NCBI RefSeq assembly: GCF_018130385.1
Contig: NZ_JAFCLU010000009.1
Span: 124,001 to 188,000 of the forward strand
Length of the DNA stretch: 64,000 nt
Direction: 5' to 3'
Origin: Bradyrhizobium sp. AUGA SZCCT0283
Lineage (GTDB): Bacteria > Pseudomonadota > Alphaproteobacteria > Rhizobiales > Xanthobacteraceae
Position numbers and translations under genes: made by a program
Notes under the pieces: generated by a model
What the model was told of the DNA's origin: nothing
Database searches by the model: none
The model's input: the letters and a program-made list of their open reading frames with translations, nothing else
Part shown: positions 16,599 to 25,035 of the stretch, piece after piece
Numbering within the stretch: position 1 is the stretch's first letter
How the letters are laid out: each line of letters begins with the position of its first letter

Positions 16599-17507
16599 TC
16601 AGGAGGATTTCGCCAGATCCCGCGCGCCGAATTCGGCCGACAGCCGGCTGGCGGCCGATTGCACCAGCTTGGCGCGGCTCTGCAGCACCTGGTCGGTCAT
16701 GCGCCAGATCGGGCCGGAGATGCCGAGCGCGCCGATCACTTCGCCGGTGAAGTTGTAGACCGGCACTGCGACGCAGCGGACTTCCGCGTTGAATTCGCCG
16801 TCGTCGAAGGCGATCGCGCTGCGGCGGATCTCGGCGATATCGCGCAGCAGCACGGCGGGGTCGGTGATCGACTTTTTCGTCGACGGTTTCAGCTCGACCC
16901 GTTCGAGGAAGCGCTTCAGCTGATCGGGGCGCAGCGAGGCCAGCATGATCTTGCCGAGCGCGGTGCAATGCGCCGGCCGCACCACGCCGACGCGGTCGGT
17001 CAACTGGAACGCGCCAGGCCCGCTGGTGCGGGCAATCACCACCACGGCGTCGCCCATCCGCACGGCAAAATGGCCGCTTTCGCCGCTCTCGCGCGACAGG
17101 TCTTCCAGCACCGGCGTCGCCAGATTCACCATCTCGATTTCGTCAAGCGCGCTGGCCGCCAGCGCAAACAGCGGCCGGCCGACGCGGTAGCGCTTTGAAT
17201 CGCGCTCCTGCCTGAGATAGCCGAGCGAGACCAGCGTCTTGGCAAGGTGGAAGGTGGTCGAATTATGCAGGCCGACCCGCTTGCTGAGGTCCGCCAGCCC
17301 GATGCCTTCGCGGTGACGCGCGACTTCCTCCAGAATCGAAAACGCGCGGCCCAGCGACTGCACGCCGCCCCGCGCGCGCTCCTCGGCCTCGTCGTCGATG
17401 TTGGGTTCGCTCGATGGCACCAGCTTTGCGATCGCGACTTTGCCGGTCGAAACCTTGCGCGATATTGCCGGCTTGTCGCTCGTCTTCGGCTTGGTGCGCG
17501 GTTTCAC
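16599..17507 (-). CDS. IclR family transcriptional regulator
   Basis: The product is about 301 residues. After a charged 50-residue leader, the winged HTH spans roughly VQSLGRAFSILEEVARHREGI to LAKTLVSLGYLRQE, followed by the IclR effector domain (GKIMLASLRPDQLKRFLE, AIAFDDGEFNAEVRCVAVPV, IGALGISGP). Such proteins sense a small carbon-source metabolite. GTG at 17507 follows GGAGAG eight bases upstream; the frame open to 17591 starts in unrelated sequence. It sits between the Liv importer and the divergent ThDP-enzyme module, so it most likely controls both. Confidence 0.9.
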   Translation of the reverse strand: MKPRTKPKTSDKPAISRKVSTGKVAIAKLVPSSEPNIDDEAEERARGGVQSLGRAFSILEEVARHREGIGLADLSKRVGLHNSTTFHLAKTLVSLGYLRQERDSKRYRVGRPLFALAASALDEIEMVNLATPVLEDLSRESGESGHFAVRMGDAVVVIARTSGPGAFQLTDRVGVVRPAHCTALGKIMLASLRPDQLKRFLERVELKPSTKKSITDPAVLLRDIAEIRRSAIAFDDGEFNAEVRCVAVPVYNFTGEVIGALGISGPIWRMTDQVLQSRAKLVQSAASRLSAEFGARDLAKSS

Positions 17508-17715
17508 GGAATCAGCTCTCCAGGTGGGCGGGGCGAACTCTATCAGGCCGTCCTCGCCCGGCAACAGCGCCGCGCAGCGCGCGAGGCCCAATCGGCATCA
17601 TACCACAATAGCAATTGACGTACAGTATTATGAGAAATAGGTTCGGGCCCGTCGCCGCACCGTGCAAGCAAGACGCGGAGGCGAATTCGTTGAGCTCAGG
17701 GAGAGAGTTAAATCG
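17508..17715. promoter_or_regulatory. Divergent promoter/operator region
   Basis: This gap separates the divergent IclR and ThDP-enzyme genes. It contains an unusually AT-rich stretch at about 17597-17640 with TTGACG at 17615-17620 followed closely by TATTATGAG. That is the most likely place for overlapping promoters and the IclR operator. Exact elements are not resolved. The downstream start has a GGGAGAG ribosome-binding stretch at 17699-17705. Confidence 0.45.
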
Positions 17716-19515
17716 ATGTCGCGTAACATGCTCAACGGCGCCCAGGTCATCGTCGACTATCTGATCCAGGAAAAGGTGCCGCAGGTGTTCGGCCTGTGCG
17801 GCCACGGCAATATCCAGTTCATCGACGCGCTGTACGAGCGCTCATCCGACATCAAGACCATCTCGGTGCATCACGAGAGCGTCGCCGGCTTCATGGCCGA
17901 CGTTTATTACCGCGTGTCGGGGCGGCCGACGGCGACCTTCACCTCCTGCGGGCCCGGTTCGGCCAACCTGCCGATCTCGCTCGCCAACGCCTTTCTCGAC
18001 TCCGTACCGTTCCTGGCGGTGACCGGCAACGTGCCGACCAGCCAGTTCAACCGCGGCGCCTTCCAGGAAATGTACCGGCACTATCAGGCCGATTTTCCCT
18101 CCACCGTGCGCACGATGTGCAAGAAGGTGTTTCAGCCGACGCGCGGCGAGATGGTGCCGCTGGCGGTGCGGCAGGCCTGGAAGACAATGACGACCGGCCG
18201 GCCCGGCCCTGTCGTGCTCGACGTGCCCTTCGACGTGTTCATGGAATCGGCGGCCGAGGAGGCGCCGAACGCGATCGCATGGAACGGCAACATATCGAGC
18301 CGCTGCGGCGCCGATCCGGAAGGCGTGGTCAAAGCGGTCGATATGCTGCTCGGCGCCGAGCGGCCGACGATCATCGTCGGCCAGGGCGTGCGCTACGGCG
18401 GCGCGGCGGAGGAATTACTGAAACTTGCCGAGCGCTTGCAGATTCCGGTCGCGGCGTCCGCCAGCGGCCTCGGTGCGATCGATTGCAACCATCCGCTGGC
18501 GCTGGGCCTCGTCGCGCGCGCCGGGCACTACCAGGCCAACCACGCGACGCGTCAGGCGGATGTCTTGCTGGCGATGGGGATGCGGTTCGACGACCGCACC
18601 TCGAGCTCATGGATCCCGGGCTATTCCTTCACCATCCCGCCGACGCGGCTGATCCATGTCGATATCGATCCCGAGGAGATCGGCCGCAATTATCCTGTCG
18701 CGCTCGGCCTGATGGCCGACGTGCGCACTTTTCTGCGACAGGTCCATGCCGAACTCGATCGCCGCGCCGACCTCACCAAGAAGGCCGATGCCCGCAAGAA
18801 ATGGCTGGCGCAGATCGATGGCTATCGCAAGGAATGGGACAAGTTTGTCGCGCCCGGATTTTCCGACGACACCACGCCGATCAATCCGCAGCGCGCCGCG
18901 CTCGAGATCGACAAGGCGCTGCCTGATAATGCGATCCTCGTCAGCGATATCGGCGTGCATCACAACTGGCTGCTCGGCTTCTGCAAGCCGAAGCGGCCGG
19001 ATTCGCTGATCGGCTCGATGGGGTTCGGCCCAATGGGTTTTGGCGTCGCCGGCGTGATGGGCGCGAAGTTTGCAGCCCCCGACCGGCCCTGCGTGTCGGT
19101 GTGCGGCGACGGCGCGTTCTTCATGCACGCCAACGTGCTCGGCACGGCGGTGGAATATAATCTGCCCGTGGTCTGGGTGGTCTGGAACAATTACGCCTAT
19201 GCCTCGATCCGCGGGTTGCAGCGCGGCTATCTCGGCGGCCGGGAGCTGGCGACCGATTTTCACGATCCCAACACCGGCGCGCGCTACAACCCGGATTTCG
19301 CCGCGATGGCGCGCTCCTGCGGCGTCGAGGGCGTGCGTGTCGATCGCGCCGGCGATCTCGGCGAGGCGATCCGCAAGGGCATTGCGGCGAACAAGCCCTA
19401 TCTGATCGACGTCGATATCGCCGCTGACATCAATCCGGTCGGCGCGGGGGTGTGGGAATTGCCCGGGCTCGGCCAGAGCAAGGCCGGCATTGGCACGCGC
19501 TATCAGCCCGCCTGA
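17716..19515 (+). CDS. Thiamine-diphosphate enzyme, acetolactate-synthase-like
   Basis: This 599-residue protein has the three-domain ThDP decarboxylase/ligase fold. The pyrimidine domain carries the catalytic Glu in SVHHESVAGFMADVYYR at about position 54. The central domain holds RPTIIVGQGVRYGGAAEELL. The pyrophosphate domain has GDG at about 464-466 and NN about 27 residues later (VVWVVWNNYAY). It acts in the cytoplasm on a 2-oxo acid or acyloin. True acetolactate synthase usually has a regulatory subunit partner, absent here; an SDR-fold gene and a cupin gene follow within 22 and 17 bp. The specific reaction is unknown. An upstream in-frame ATG at 17662 is rejected because it lacks family sequence. 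Confidence 0.85.
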   Translation: MSRNMLNGAQVIVDYLIQEKVPQVFGLCGHGNIQFIDALYERSSDIKTISVHHESVAGFMADVYYRVSGRPTATFTSCGPGSANLPISLANAFLDSVPFLAVTGNVPTSQFNRGAFQEMYRHYQADFPSTVRTMCKKVFQPTRGEMVPLAVRQAWKTMTTGRPGPVVLDVPFDVFMESAAEEAPNAIAWNGNISSRCGADPEGVVKAVDMLLGAERPTIIVGQGVRYGGAAEELLKLAERLQIPVAASASGLGAIDCNHPLALGLVARAGHYQANHATRQADVLLAMGMRFDDRTSSSWIPGYSFTIPPTRLIHVDIDPEEIGRNYPVALGLMADVRTFLRQVHAELDRRADLTKKADARKKWLAQIDGYRKEWDKFVAPGFSDDTTPINPQRAALEIDKALPDNAILVSDIGVHHNWLLGFCKPKRPDSLIGSMGFGPMGFGVAGVMGAKFAAPDRPCVSVCGDGAFFMHANVLGTAVEYNLPVVWVVWNNYAYASIRGLQRGYLGGRELATDFHDPNTGARYNPDFAAMARSCGVEGVRVDRAGDLGEAIRKGIAANKPYLIDVDIAADINPVGAGVWELPGLGQSKAGIGTRYQPA

Positions 19516-19536
19516 TCTTTTGCGAAAGGAAATCGC

Positions 19537-20241
19537 ATGTTGCTTGCAGGCAAGAAAGTCGTCGTCGTCGGTGGTTCCTCCGGCATTGGTCTTTCGACCG
19601 CCGAGATGGCAAAGCGCGAGGGCGCTGAAATCATCCTTGCGTCGCGCAATGTCGAGCGGCTCGACAAGGCGGCCGAGAAGCTGAATGCGATCGCGATCCC
19701 CACCGATGTCACCAGCGATGACAGCGTCGCGAAACTGTTCCAGCGTTGCGGTCCTGTCGATCATGTCGTGGTGACGGCGGCGCAGCTTCGCACCGGCCCG
19801 TTCAAGCAGGTGGCGATGGAGGATGTCCGCGCCACCATGGAAGGCAAGTTCTGGGGCGCGTGGCGTGTCGCGCGAGAGGCGCAGATCCGGGCCGGCGGGT
19901 CGCTGACGCTGGTCTCGGGATTCCTCAGCGTTCGGCCGCGGCCGAATTCGGCGATCGTCAGCGCCGCCAATGGCGCGCTGGAATCGCTGGCCCGGGCGCT
20001 GGCGCTCGAACTCGCACCGGTGCGCGTCAACGCGGTCTCGCCCGGCGTGATCGATACCCCGATCCGCGCCGCGATGCCGGAAGAGGCGCGGCGCGACATG
20101 CTGGCGAAGACGGCGGCGGCGTTGCCGGTGGGCCGCGTCGGCGCGGCTGAGGATATCGCGCGGCAAATCCTCAGCTTCATGGCGAACGGCTTTGCGACCG
20201 GATCGATCGTCACTATCGACGGCGGGGCGCTCGTCATCTGA
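19537..20241 (+). CDS. SDR-fold protein lacking the catalytic Tyr-Lys
   Basis: The product is 234 residues with a Rossmann N-terminus (VVVVGGSSGIGLSTAEMAKR) and the usual C-terminal VRVNAVSPGVIDTPIR and GSIVTIDGG. Where active SDRs have Tyr-x-x-x-Lys, this one reads VSAANGALESLARAL: Val and Asn replace Tyr and Lys. Asn-Ala-Gly is replaced by TAAQL. It may bind NAD(P) but should not catalyse standard hydride transfer. It could instead be a binding or scaffolding subunit, or use different chemistry. It is tightly linked to the ThDP-enzyme gene (22 bp) and the cupin gene (17 bp). Confidence 0.8.
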   Translation: MLLAGKKVVVVGGSSGIGLSTAEMAKREGAEIILASRNVERLDKAAEKLNAIAIPTDVTSDDSVAKLFQRCGPVDHVVVTAAQLRTGPFKQVAMEDVRATMEGKFWGAWRVAREAQIRAGGSLTLVSGFLSVRPRPNSAIVSAANGALESLARALALELAPVRVNAVSPGVIDTPIRAAMPEEARRDMLAKTAAALPVGRVGAAEDIARQILSFMANGFATGSIVTIDGGALVI

Positions 20242-20258
20242 CGGCAGAGGAGGCCATC

Positions 20259-20642
20259 ATGGCTTCGGAAAACAACGGCGCCTTCATCCGCAACATCGCC
20301 GAAGTGCCGTGGCGCGAGTTCCCCAATCATTTCGGCGGCGCGCTGTCAAAGCCGCTGGTCATGCCGGAGACCGCGGGCTCCCGTCACATCGACTACCGGA
20401 TCTCGATGTACCAGCCGATGGCGCATGTCGCGCCCCACAAGCATCTTGTGCAGGAGCAGATCTATCACGTGCTCGAAGGCGAGGGGCTGATGGAGATCGC
20501 GGGCAAGAATCACGTCGTCCGCAAGCACGACTTCATCTTCCTGCCGCCCGGCGTCGAGCACGCGATTTCGAATTCGGGGTTGGTCGACTTGGTGTTTCTG
20601 GTGATCACCTCGCCGGTGACGGACGACGAGAAGCCGGTGTGA
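20259..20642 (+). CDS. Single-domain cupin protein
   Basis: This 127-residue protein has one cupin beta-barrel. The first metal motif is PHKHLVQEQIYHVLEGEG at about 59-76 and the second is FIFLPPGVEHAISN at about 92-105, giving His/Glu/His ligands. Small cupins act as metal-dependent dioxygenases, isomerases or decarboxylases, or as small-molecule binders. It is the third gene of the ThDP/SDR/cupin module and follows an AGGAGG ribosome-binding site. A role in processing the same substrate as its neighbours is likely; the reaction is unknown. Confidence 0.83.
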   Translation: MASENNGAFIRNIAEVPWREFPNHFGGALSKPLVMPETAGSRHIDYRISMYQPMAHVAPHKHLVQEQIYHVLEGEGLMEIAGKNHVVRKHDFIFLPPGVEHAISNSGLVDLVFLVITSPVTDDEKPV

Positions 20643-20660
20643 CACCCCGGCTGGCGGGCT

Positions 20661-21539
20661 TCAGGCGGAAGCGGATCCGAGCAGCACCACGCCTCCAATC
20701 AGAATCGCGCAGCCCGTAACCCGCCATGCGGTGACCCGTTCGCCGAGGATCAGCATGCCGAACAGCGCGCCGACCATCATCGACATTTCGCGCGCGGGCG
20801 CGACCAGGCTGAGCGGGGCGCCCATCTCGATGGCTGACAGCACGAGGATGTAGGACAGCGGCGACAGCGCACCGACCCCGAATGCCAGCAGCCAGTAACC
20901 TTTCATTTTCGCCCTGGCGCGAGGCAGGTTCGACAGAACGATCGGCAGCATGATGAAGAACCGCAGCAGGTTGGTGACCCAGTCGAGCACGACCGGGTGA
21001 ATGCCGAGCAGCTTGACGCCATATCCGTCGACGACCGTGTAGCCGGCGATCAGCGATCCTGTCGCAGTGCCCCAGCGCACGCCATCGAGGCCGCGCGGGC
21101 GGCGGAACGCGGTGAGATCGCCTTGCGTGGTGATCAAGCCGATGCCGGCGACGACGGCGAGCAGCCCAAAAATGCCCTGCGCGGTCGGCGTCTCGCGCAG
21201 CAGGATGAACGCGCCGATCGATGACAGCATCGGCCCGGTGCCGCGCGCGATCGGATACACCACCGAAAGGTCGGCGACCTGATAGCCGCGCTGCAGGCAA
21301 AGGCTGTAGGCCAGATGAATGCAGGCGCTGAGCACGAGGCAGCCAGCGACAGGCAGGCTCCAGTGCAGTTCACCGTAAACCAGAAGCCAGATCATCCACG
21401 GCAGATAGACGAGGCAGGCGAACAGATTGTAGGCGAACACGAAGGTCGGCCCGGCATCGGCGGCGCGCTTGGAGAGCAGATTCCAGGTGGCGTGGATGAA
21501 GGCGGCGAGGACAACGAGGGTGAGTGAGACGAGCGACAT
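20661..21539 (-). CDS. EamA/DMT superfamily transporter
   Basis: This 292-residue, ten-helix membrane protein is made of two EamA repeats. The first ends around FGLLAVVAGIGLITTQGD and the second around GCAILIGGVVLLGSASA. The PIARGTGPMLSSIGAFILL and PAREMSMMVGALFGMLILGE segments are typical. DMT transporters export or exchange metabolites across the inner membrane. It converges on the cupin gene with 18 bp between stops. The substrate is unknown. Confidence 0.85.
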   Translation of the reverse strand: MSLVSLTLVVLAAFIHATWNLLSKRAADAGPTFVFAYNLFACLVYLPWMIWLLVYGELHWSLPVAGCLVLSACIHLAYSLCLQRGYQVADLSVVYPIARGTGPMLSSIGAFILLRETPTAQGIFGLLAVVAGIGLITTQGDLTAFRRPRGLDGVRWGTATGSLIAGYTVVDGYGVKLLGIHPVVLDWVTNLLRFFIMLPIVLSNLPRARAKMKGYWLLAFGVGALSPLSYILVLSAIEMGAPLSLVAPAREMSMMVGALFGMLILGERVTAWRVTGCAILIGGVVLLGSASA

Positions 21540-21769
21540 GAGACCTCCGTGCCATCAGGCGCGATCAAGATCTCGACATCTCCTCCTCTGGGCTTTTGTC
21601 CCTCGGGTGCAGCCGCGTGCTACCGCGGTTTCCGCAACGCTCGGACCGGCGATGGCGGTGTCGCCACCCGGAACCCTAGTTGCCACTCAGTCGATGGAAC
21701 CCTGATATCCAAGGGAATCAGGTGCGGTCAATCCGGAATCTCATGCTGCAGGCGCGCAATGCCGCGCGG

Positions 21770-21994
21770 TCAGGCCGCCAGATCCTGCAACAGCAGCGAC
21801 GAACCGCGAATCAGCACCTTGCGTCCCTTCGCGGTGATGGCGGGCGCATCGCCGTTCATGGTGGCAAGTTCCAGCGCGATCAGGCCGTCGATCGTGGTGC
21901 GGCTCATGCGCGGCAGCCTTGATGCAGGCGTCCGCAACGCTTTCAAGGCTTCCCACTGGGACGGCGTCAGTTCGTAATCGAATTCTTCGTTCAT
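21770..21994 (-). CDS. Small hypothetical protein, winged-helix-like
   Basis: The product is 74 residues starting MNEEFDYELTPSQWEALKAL. The pattern of an acidic start, a LTPSQWEALKAL helix, a central helix and an AITAKGRKVLIRG wing resembles a small winged helix as in MarR-type proteins, but I do not recognise a named family. The frame extends to 22114, but the extra part is arginine-rich and has no ribosome-binding site. It is probably a cytoplasmic DNA-binding or structural protein. Confidence 0.5.
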   Translation of the reverse strand: MNEEFDYELTPSQWEALKALRTPASRLPRMSRTTIDGLIALELATMNGDAPAITAKGRKVLIRGSSLLLQDLAA

Positions 21995-22304
21995 GGTGCC
22001 TCGGCATTCTTGCAGCGCTTGCCACAATTCTTGTGGCGCGTGATTAGCGAGCGCACGTGAAATTCGTGCGACCGCAACGAGTCGGTATCGCGACGAGCGA
22101 CGATGCGCTGTCACATCATCGTGTCACTGGAATCGATTGAATGTGTCGAATCACACAGATGGCCGGACAAAAACGCTGGCGCAAAATTGCGTGAGTACGG
22201 GGCGTCAAAAAAACCGCCCAATCGCCGCAACCCTTAAGAGGAAGTTACTAACCAAAGGTAAACGCCGGTTCCGCAAGAACACGGGGCTGCGCCCACTTCT
22301 GCCA

Positions 22305-22407
22305 GACCTCATCCTGAGGAGCCGCGAAGCGGCGTCTCGAAGGATGAATGGCACCAGCGGGCCTCATGGTTCGAGACGGCGCTAAAGCGCCTCCTCACCA
22401 TGAGGGT
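22305..22407. repeat. Palindromic repeat (CCTCATCCTGAGGAG family)
   Basis: CCTCATCCTGAGGAGCCGCG opens the element and it closes with GCCTCCTCACCATGAGG; internal CGTCTCGAAGGATGA and GGTTCGAGACGGCGC are also paired. A related opening, CCTCATCCTGAGGAGCGCGC, occurs at about 58233-58252 beside another repeat. Confidence 0.65.
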
Positions 22408-22417
22408 TTGGCTGCCA

Positions 22418-22499
22418 GGGTGGGCAAAGCGCAAGCGTGCCCACCATTGTGAGCGGAGTGTTCGATGGTGGGCACGGCGCGGTGCGCCTTGCCCACCCC
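22418..22499. repeat. Palindromic repeat (GGGTGGGCAAAGCGC family)
   Basis: GGGTGGGCAAAGCGCAAGCG at the left pairs with GGTGCGCCTTGCCCACCC at the right, and GTGCCCACCAT pairs with ATGGTGGGCAC inside. It forms a long imperfect hairpin directly after the stop of the downstream minus-strand SDR gene. Confidence 0.7.
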
Positions 22500-22505
22500 A
22501 CGAAT

Positions 22506-23306
22506 CTACCCGCGCCGCACGCTGGCGCCACCATCGACCGGCAATGTCACGCCGGTGATGAAACTTGCTTCATCGGAAGCGAGAAACAGCGCGGCGTTGG
22601 CGACGTCCCAGCCGGTGCCCATCTTGTGGCGCAGCGGAACTTTGGCGTCGCGCTCGGCCTCGACCTCGGCGCGGCTCTTCTTGAACTCGCGCGCGCGGGT
22701 ATCGACCGCCATCGGCGTGTTCATCAGGCCGGGCAGGATGACGTTGGCGCGGATGCCGTATTGCGCGTTCTGGTAGGCGAGTTGTTCGGTGAAGGCGATC
22801 ATCGCCGACTTGGTCGCCTTGTAGGCCACATACGGATAGGTGGTGATCGCGGCCATCGACGAGATGTTGATGATCGCGCCGCTCTTCTGCGCCCGCATGA
22901 TCGGGATAACGTGCCTGGCGGCCCACACGCAGCTCTTCAGATTGATCGCGACGCAGCGGTCGAACGCTTCCTCCGAAATGTCGAGCAGTTCGGCGTCGCC
23001 GCCGGACAGGCTGACGCCGACATTGTTGTGCAGGATGTCGATGCGGCCCCAGCGGCCCAGCGCATCCGCCACCATCGCCTTGAGGTCGGCATTTTGGGTG
23101 ACGTCGGCCTTGAATGCCGCCGCGGTGCCTTCCCTGGCGGCGATCATGTCGACCGTCTCCTGGGCCGAGGCCGGATTGTGATCGACGCACAAAACTTTTG
23201 CGCCTTCGCGCGCAAAAGTGAGAGCGGTGGCGCGGCCGTTGCCGATGCCTTCGCCCGGGCTCTGTCCGGCGCCGACGACGATGGCGACACGATCTTTCAG
23301 GCGCAT
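22506..23306 (-). CDS. Short-chain dehydrogenase/reductase
   Basis: The product is 266 residues with an extended cofactor loop (VVGAGQSPGEGIGNGRA), the LHNNVG segment, catalytic Ser in NISSMAA and catalytic YKATK at about 160-164, so it should be an active NAD(P)-dependent oxidoreductase. The C-terminal FITGVTLPVDGGASV is typical. Its ATG directly abuts the stop codon of the carboxymuconolactone-decarboxylase-like gene, implying coupled translation. The substrate is probably a hydroxy-acid or hydroxyacyl intermediate (inference from neighbours). Confidence 0.9.
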   Translation of the reverse strand: MRLKDRVAIVVGAGQSPGEGIGNGRATALTFAREGAKVLCVDHNPASAQETVDMIAAREGTAAAFKADVTQNADLKAMVADALGRWGRIDILHNNVGVSLSGGDAELLDISEEAFDRCVAINLKSCVWAARHVIPIMRAQKSGAIINISSMAAITTYPYVAYKATKSAMIAFTEQLAYQNAQYGIRANVILPGLMNTPMAVDTRAREFKKSRAEVEAERDAKVPLRHKMGTGWDVANAALFLASDEASFITGVTLPVDGGASVRRG

Positions 23307-23861
23307 TCATTCCACTCCCGGGATCGGGTACTGTTGCAGTACCTCTTTGTAATGGGGTTCGTTGTCGATCTTCATCGTCGCCAGCACGCGCACCACGGCG
23401 CAGTAGAAGGCGATGGTGAGCACGAGGTCGACCATCTGCTCGTCGGAGAGCTTTTGCTTGATCTCGCCGAAGGTTGCCTCCGACATCGCAAGCTCCCTCA
23501 CCATCTCGCGGGCGCCACGCAGGATTACTTTTGCGAGCGGTTCCAGCTTCGAGGGCTTGCCCTCGGTCTCGGCCATCAGTCCTTCGATATCCTCGTCGGT
23601 GACGCCGAATTCCTTGCCGATCTTCACATGGTGGGTGAACTCATATTCCGATTTCTCCATCCAGCCGACCTGGAGGATCGCGAGTTCACGCAGGCGCGGA
23701 TCGAGCTTGCTCTTGAAGCGGATGTAGCCGCCGACGCCGTTGAAGGCGCGCGCCATGTCGGGCGAGTTCACCAGCAGCTTGTGCAGGTTCGTGTTGCGCT
23801 TGAGCATGTCGCGGTATTCGGGAGCGACCTGGTCGGCTTCGAGATAGGGCAGGCGGGCCAT
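23307..23861 (-). CDS. Carboxymuconolactone decarboxylase family protein
   Basis: This 184-residue all-helical protein resembles the CMD/AhpD-like family: FNGVGGYIRFKSKLDPRLRE, LAILQVGWMEKSEYEFTHHV and YCAVVRVLATM. The CxxC of true AhpD is missing, so peroxidase chemistry is unlikely. The HH pair in EFTHHVKIG is the family's active-site region. It is transcribed between a MaoC-like gene (40 bp upstream) and the SDR gene (zero gap). Its substrate is unknown. Confidence 0.82.
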   Translation of the reverse strand: MARLPYLEADQVAPEYRDMLKRNTNLHKLLVNSPDMARAFNGVGGYIRFKSKLDPRLRELAILQVGWMEKSEYEFTHHVKIGKEFGVTDEDIEGLMAETEGKPSKLEPLAKVILRGAREMVRELAMSEATFGEIKQKLSDEQMVDLVLTIAFYCAVVRVLATMKIDNEPHYKEVLQQYPIPGVE

Positions 23862-23901
23862 TTTGTTGTTGTCCTTGTTGGCGATGTCCGATGATGCTCA
23901 C

Positions 23902-24846
23902 CTAGCCGTACAGCGCTTTGTGCTCCTGCTCATAGTTGGCGTAGGAGTCTTTCATGCTCGCCATGTTCAACAGCATGGTGGCAACCGGCGCGTCGTCAGC
24001 TCCGAATACCGTCGTGCGCACCCACACGCTTTCGGTGCGCCGACTACCGCTCAGCGCAACGACCTCGCGCTCGGTGACATAGTTTTCGCCGACGAAAAGC
24101 GGCCCGCGCAGCAGGCGGATTTCCTGATCGGCGAACAGCCCGACCGCCGGCCCCCGGATCGGCAGCCGGTCCTCGCGGGCGCGGTATTGAAACAGCACAC
24201 TCAACATCTCCATGGGAATGATCGCCCGGCCCCAGGGATTGAGCTCCTGCGAATAGTACGCCGAAGGCTCGGTGATGACCTTCAGCTTCTGCTCCAGCGA
24301 AAACGGATAGAGATCGCCCATGTTCTGGTCGAAATCCATTTTAACGGTCTGGCGGGGTGTCTTCATGCCGACCTTGAGGTCGGCGAGAATGACGGGATCG
24401 GCGAGCGGCTTCAGTTCGCCAAGCCTTCGGTGAAGCGCGGTTTCCGTTCCATCGCCGCCGATCGATGCGGTGCCGCGCAAGATCTCGGTGCCGTCACGCT
24501 TGGTCATGCCGATCGCGCAGGTAATCTGGCCCGGCTTCGGCTTTTCGATATTGGCCTGCACCTCCTCGCCCTCGAAGGCGGGGTTGCGGTAATGCGCGGA
24601 CAGGCATCCGGTCTCGAACCAGGCCTGGCCCCAGATCCGCTCGCACAGCGGCGCGAACTGGCTGAAATGGGTCGGGCCCTCGATGGTGCCGCCCTGAAAG
24701 CCGAGCTTCTGCGCGGTCGCATCGTCGTGGATCGAGGCGTGGGAGTCGTAGACCTGCGCATGAAGCATCTGCTTCGGGCTGCGCCATGGCCCCACGAGCA
24801 GATTGTCGCGCTCCAATAGTTCGGTCGTGAACGCCGCTGATGTCAT
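23902..24846 (-). CDS. MaoC-like double-hotdog protein
   Basis: The product is 314 residues. The N-terminal half contains QVYDSHASIHDDATAQKLGF and GGTIEGPTHFSQF, which resemble the hydratase motif of MaoC/R-specific enoyl-CoA hydratases. A second hotdog-like half runs from about residue 165 on (GLFADQEIRLLRGPLFVGEN, VWVRTTVFGADD). This suggests an acyl-CoA hydratase or thioester-binding role in the cytoplasm. It starts the operon with the CMD-like and SDR genes. The assignment is by motif only. Confidence 0.65.
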   Translation of the reverse strand: MTSAAFTTELLERDNLLVGPWRSPKQMLHAQVYDSHASIHDDATAQKLGFQGGTIEGPTHFSQFAPLCERIWGQAWFETGCLSAHYRNPAFEGEEVQANIEKPKPGQITCAIGMTKRDGTEILRGTASIGGDGTETALHRRLGELKPLADPVILADLKVGMKTPRQTVKMDFDQNMGDLYPFSLEQKLKVITEPSAYYSQELNPWGRAIIPMEMLSVLFQYRAREDRLPIRGPAVGLFADQEIRLLRGPLFVGENYVTEREVVALSGSRRTESVWVRTTVFGADDAPVATMLLNMASMKDSYANYEQEHKALYG

Positions 24847-25035
24847 CCCTGGTGTCTCCCTTTGTCCCGCAGCGTTTCAAAGAAGGCGGATTTCGGCAAG
24901 AGCGATCCACAAGACGGGCGAGATATGTCCTGCGGCCATGAATTCACGCTGGGCACGCATAGCAGAACCGGTGCATTCTGTTCGCAATTAGACCGGTTCA
25001 AATAACCGGCGGAACGCGCGACGGGGAGCGGACGA

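Larger units (their letters stand above)
21995..22505. other. Long intergenic region with repeats
   Basis: No gene is convincing in these 511 bp. The first 300 bp are plain sequence of mixed composition, including an A-rich run near 22206-22212. The rest is taken up by two palindromic repeats at 22305-22407 and 22418-22499. Confidence 0.6.

Noticed and set aside
18607..20166. A 519-codon minus-strand frame across the ThDP enzyme and SDR genes
   Set aside because: It crosses the boundary of two supported plus-strand genes and has shadow-like composition.
24980..25020. GGTTCAAATAACC resembling a tRNA T-loop
   Set aside because: No acceptor, D or anticodon stems can be drawn around it.
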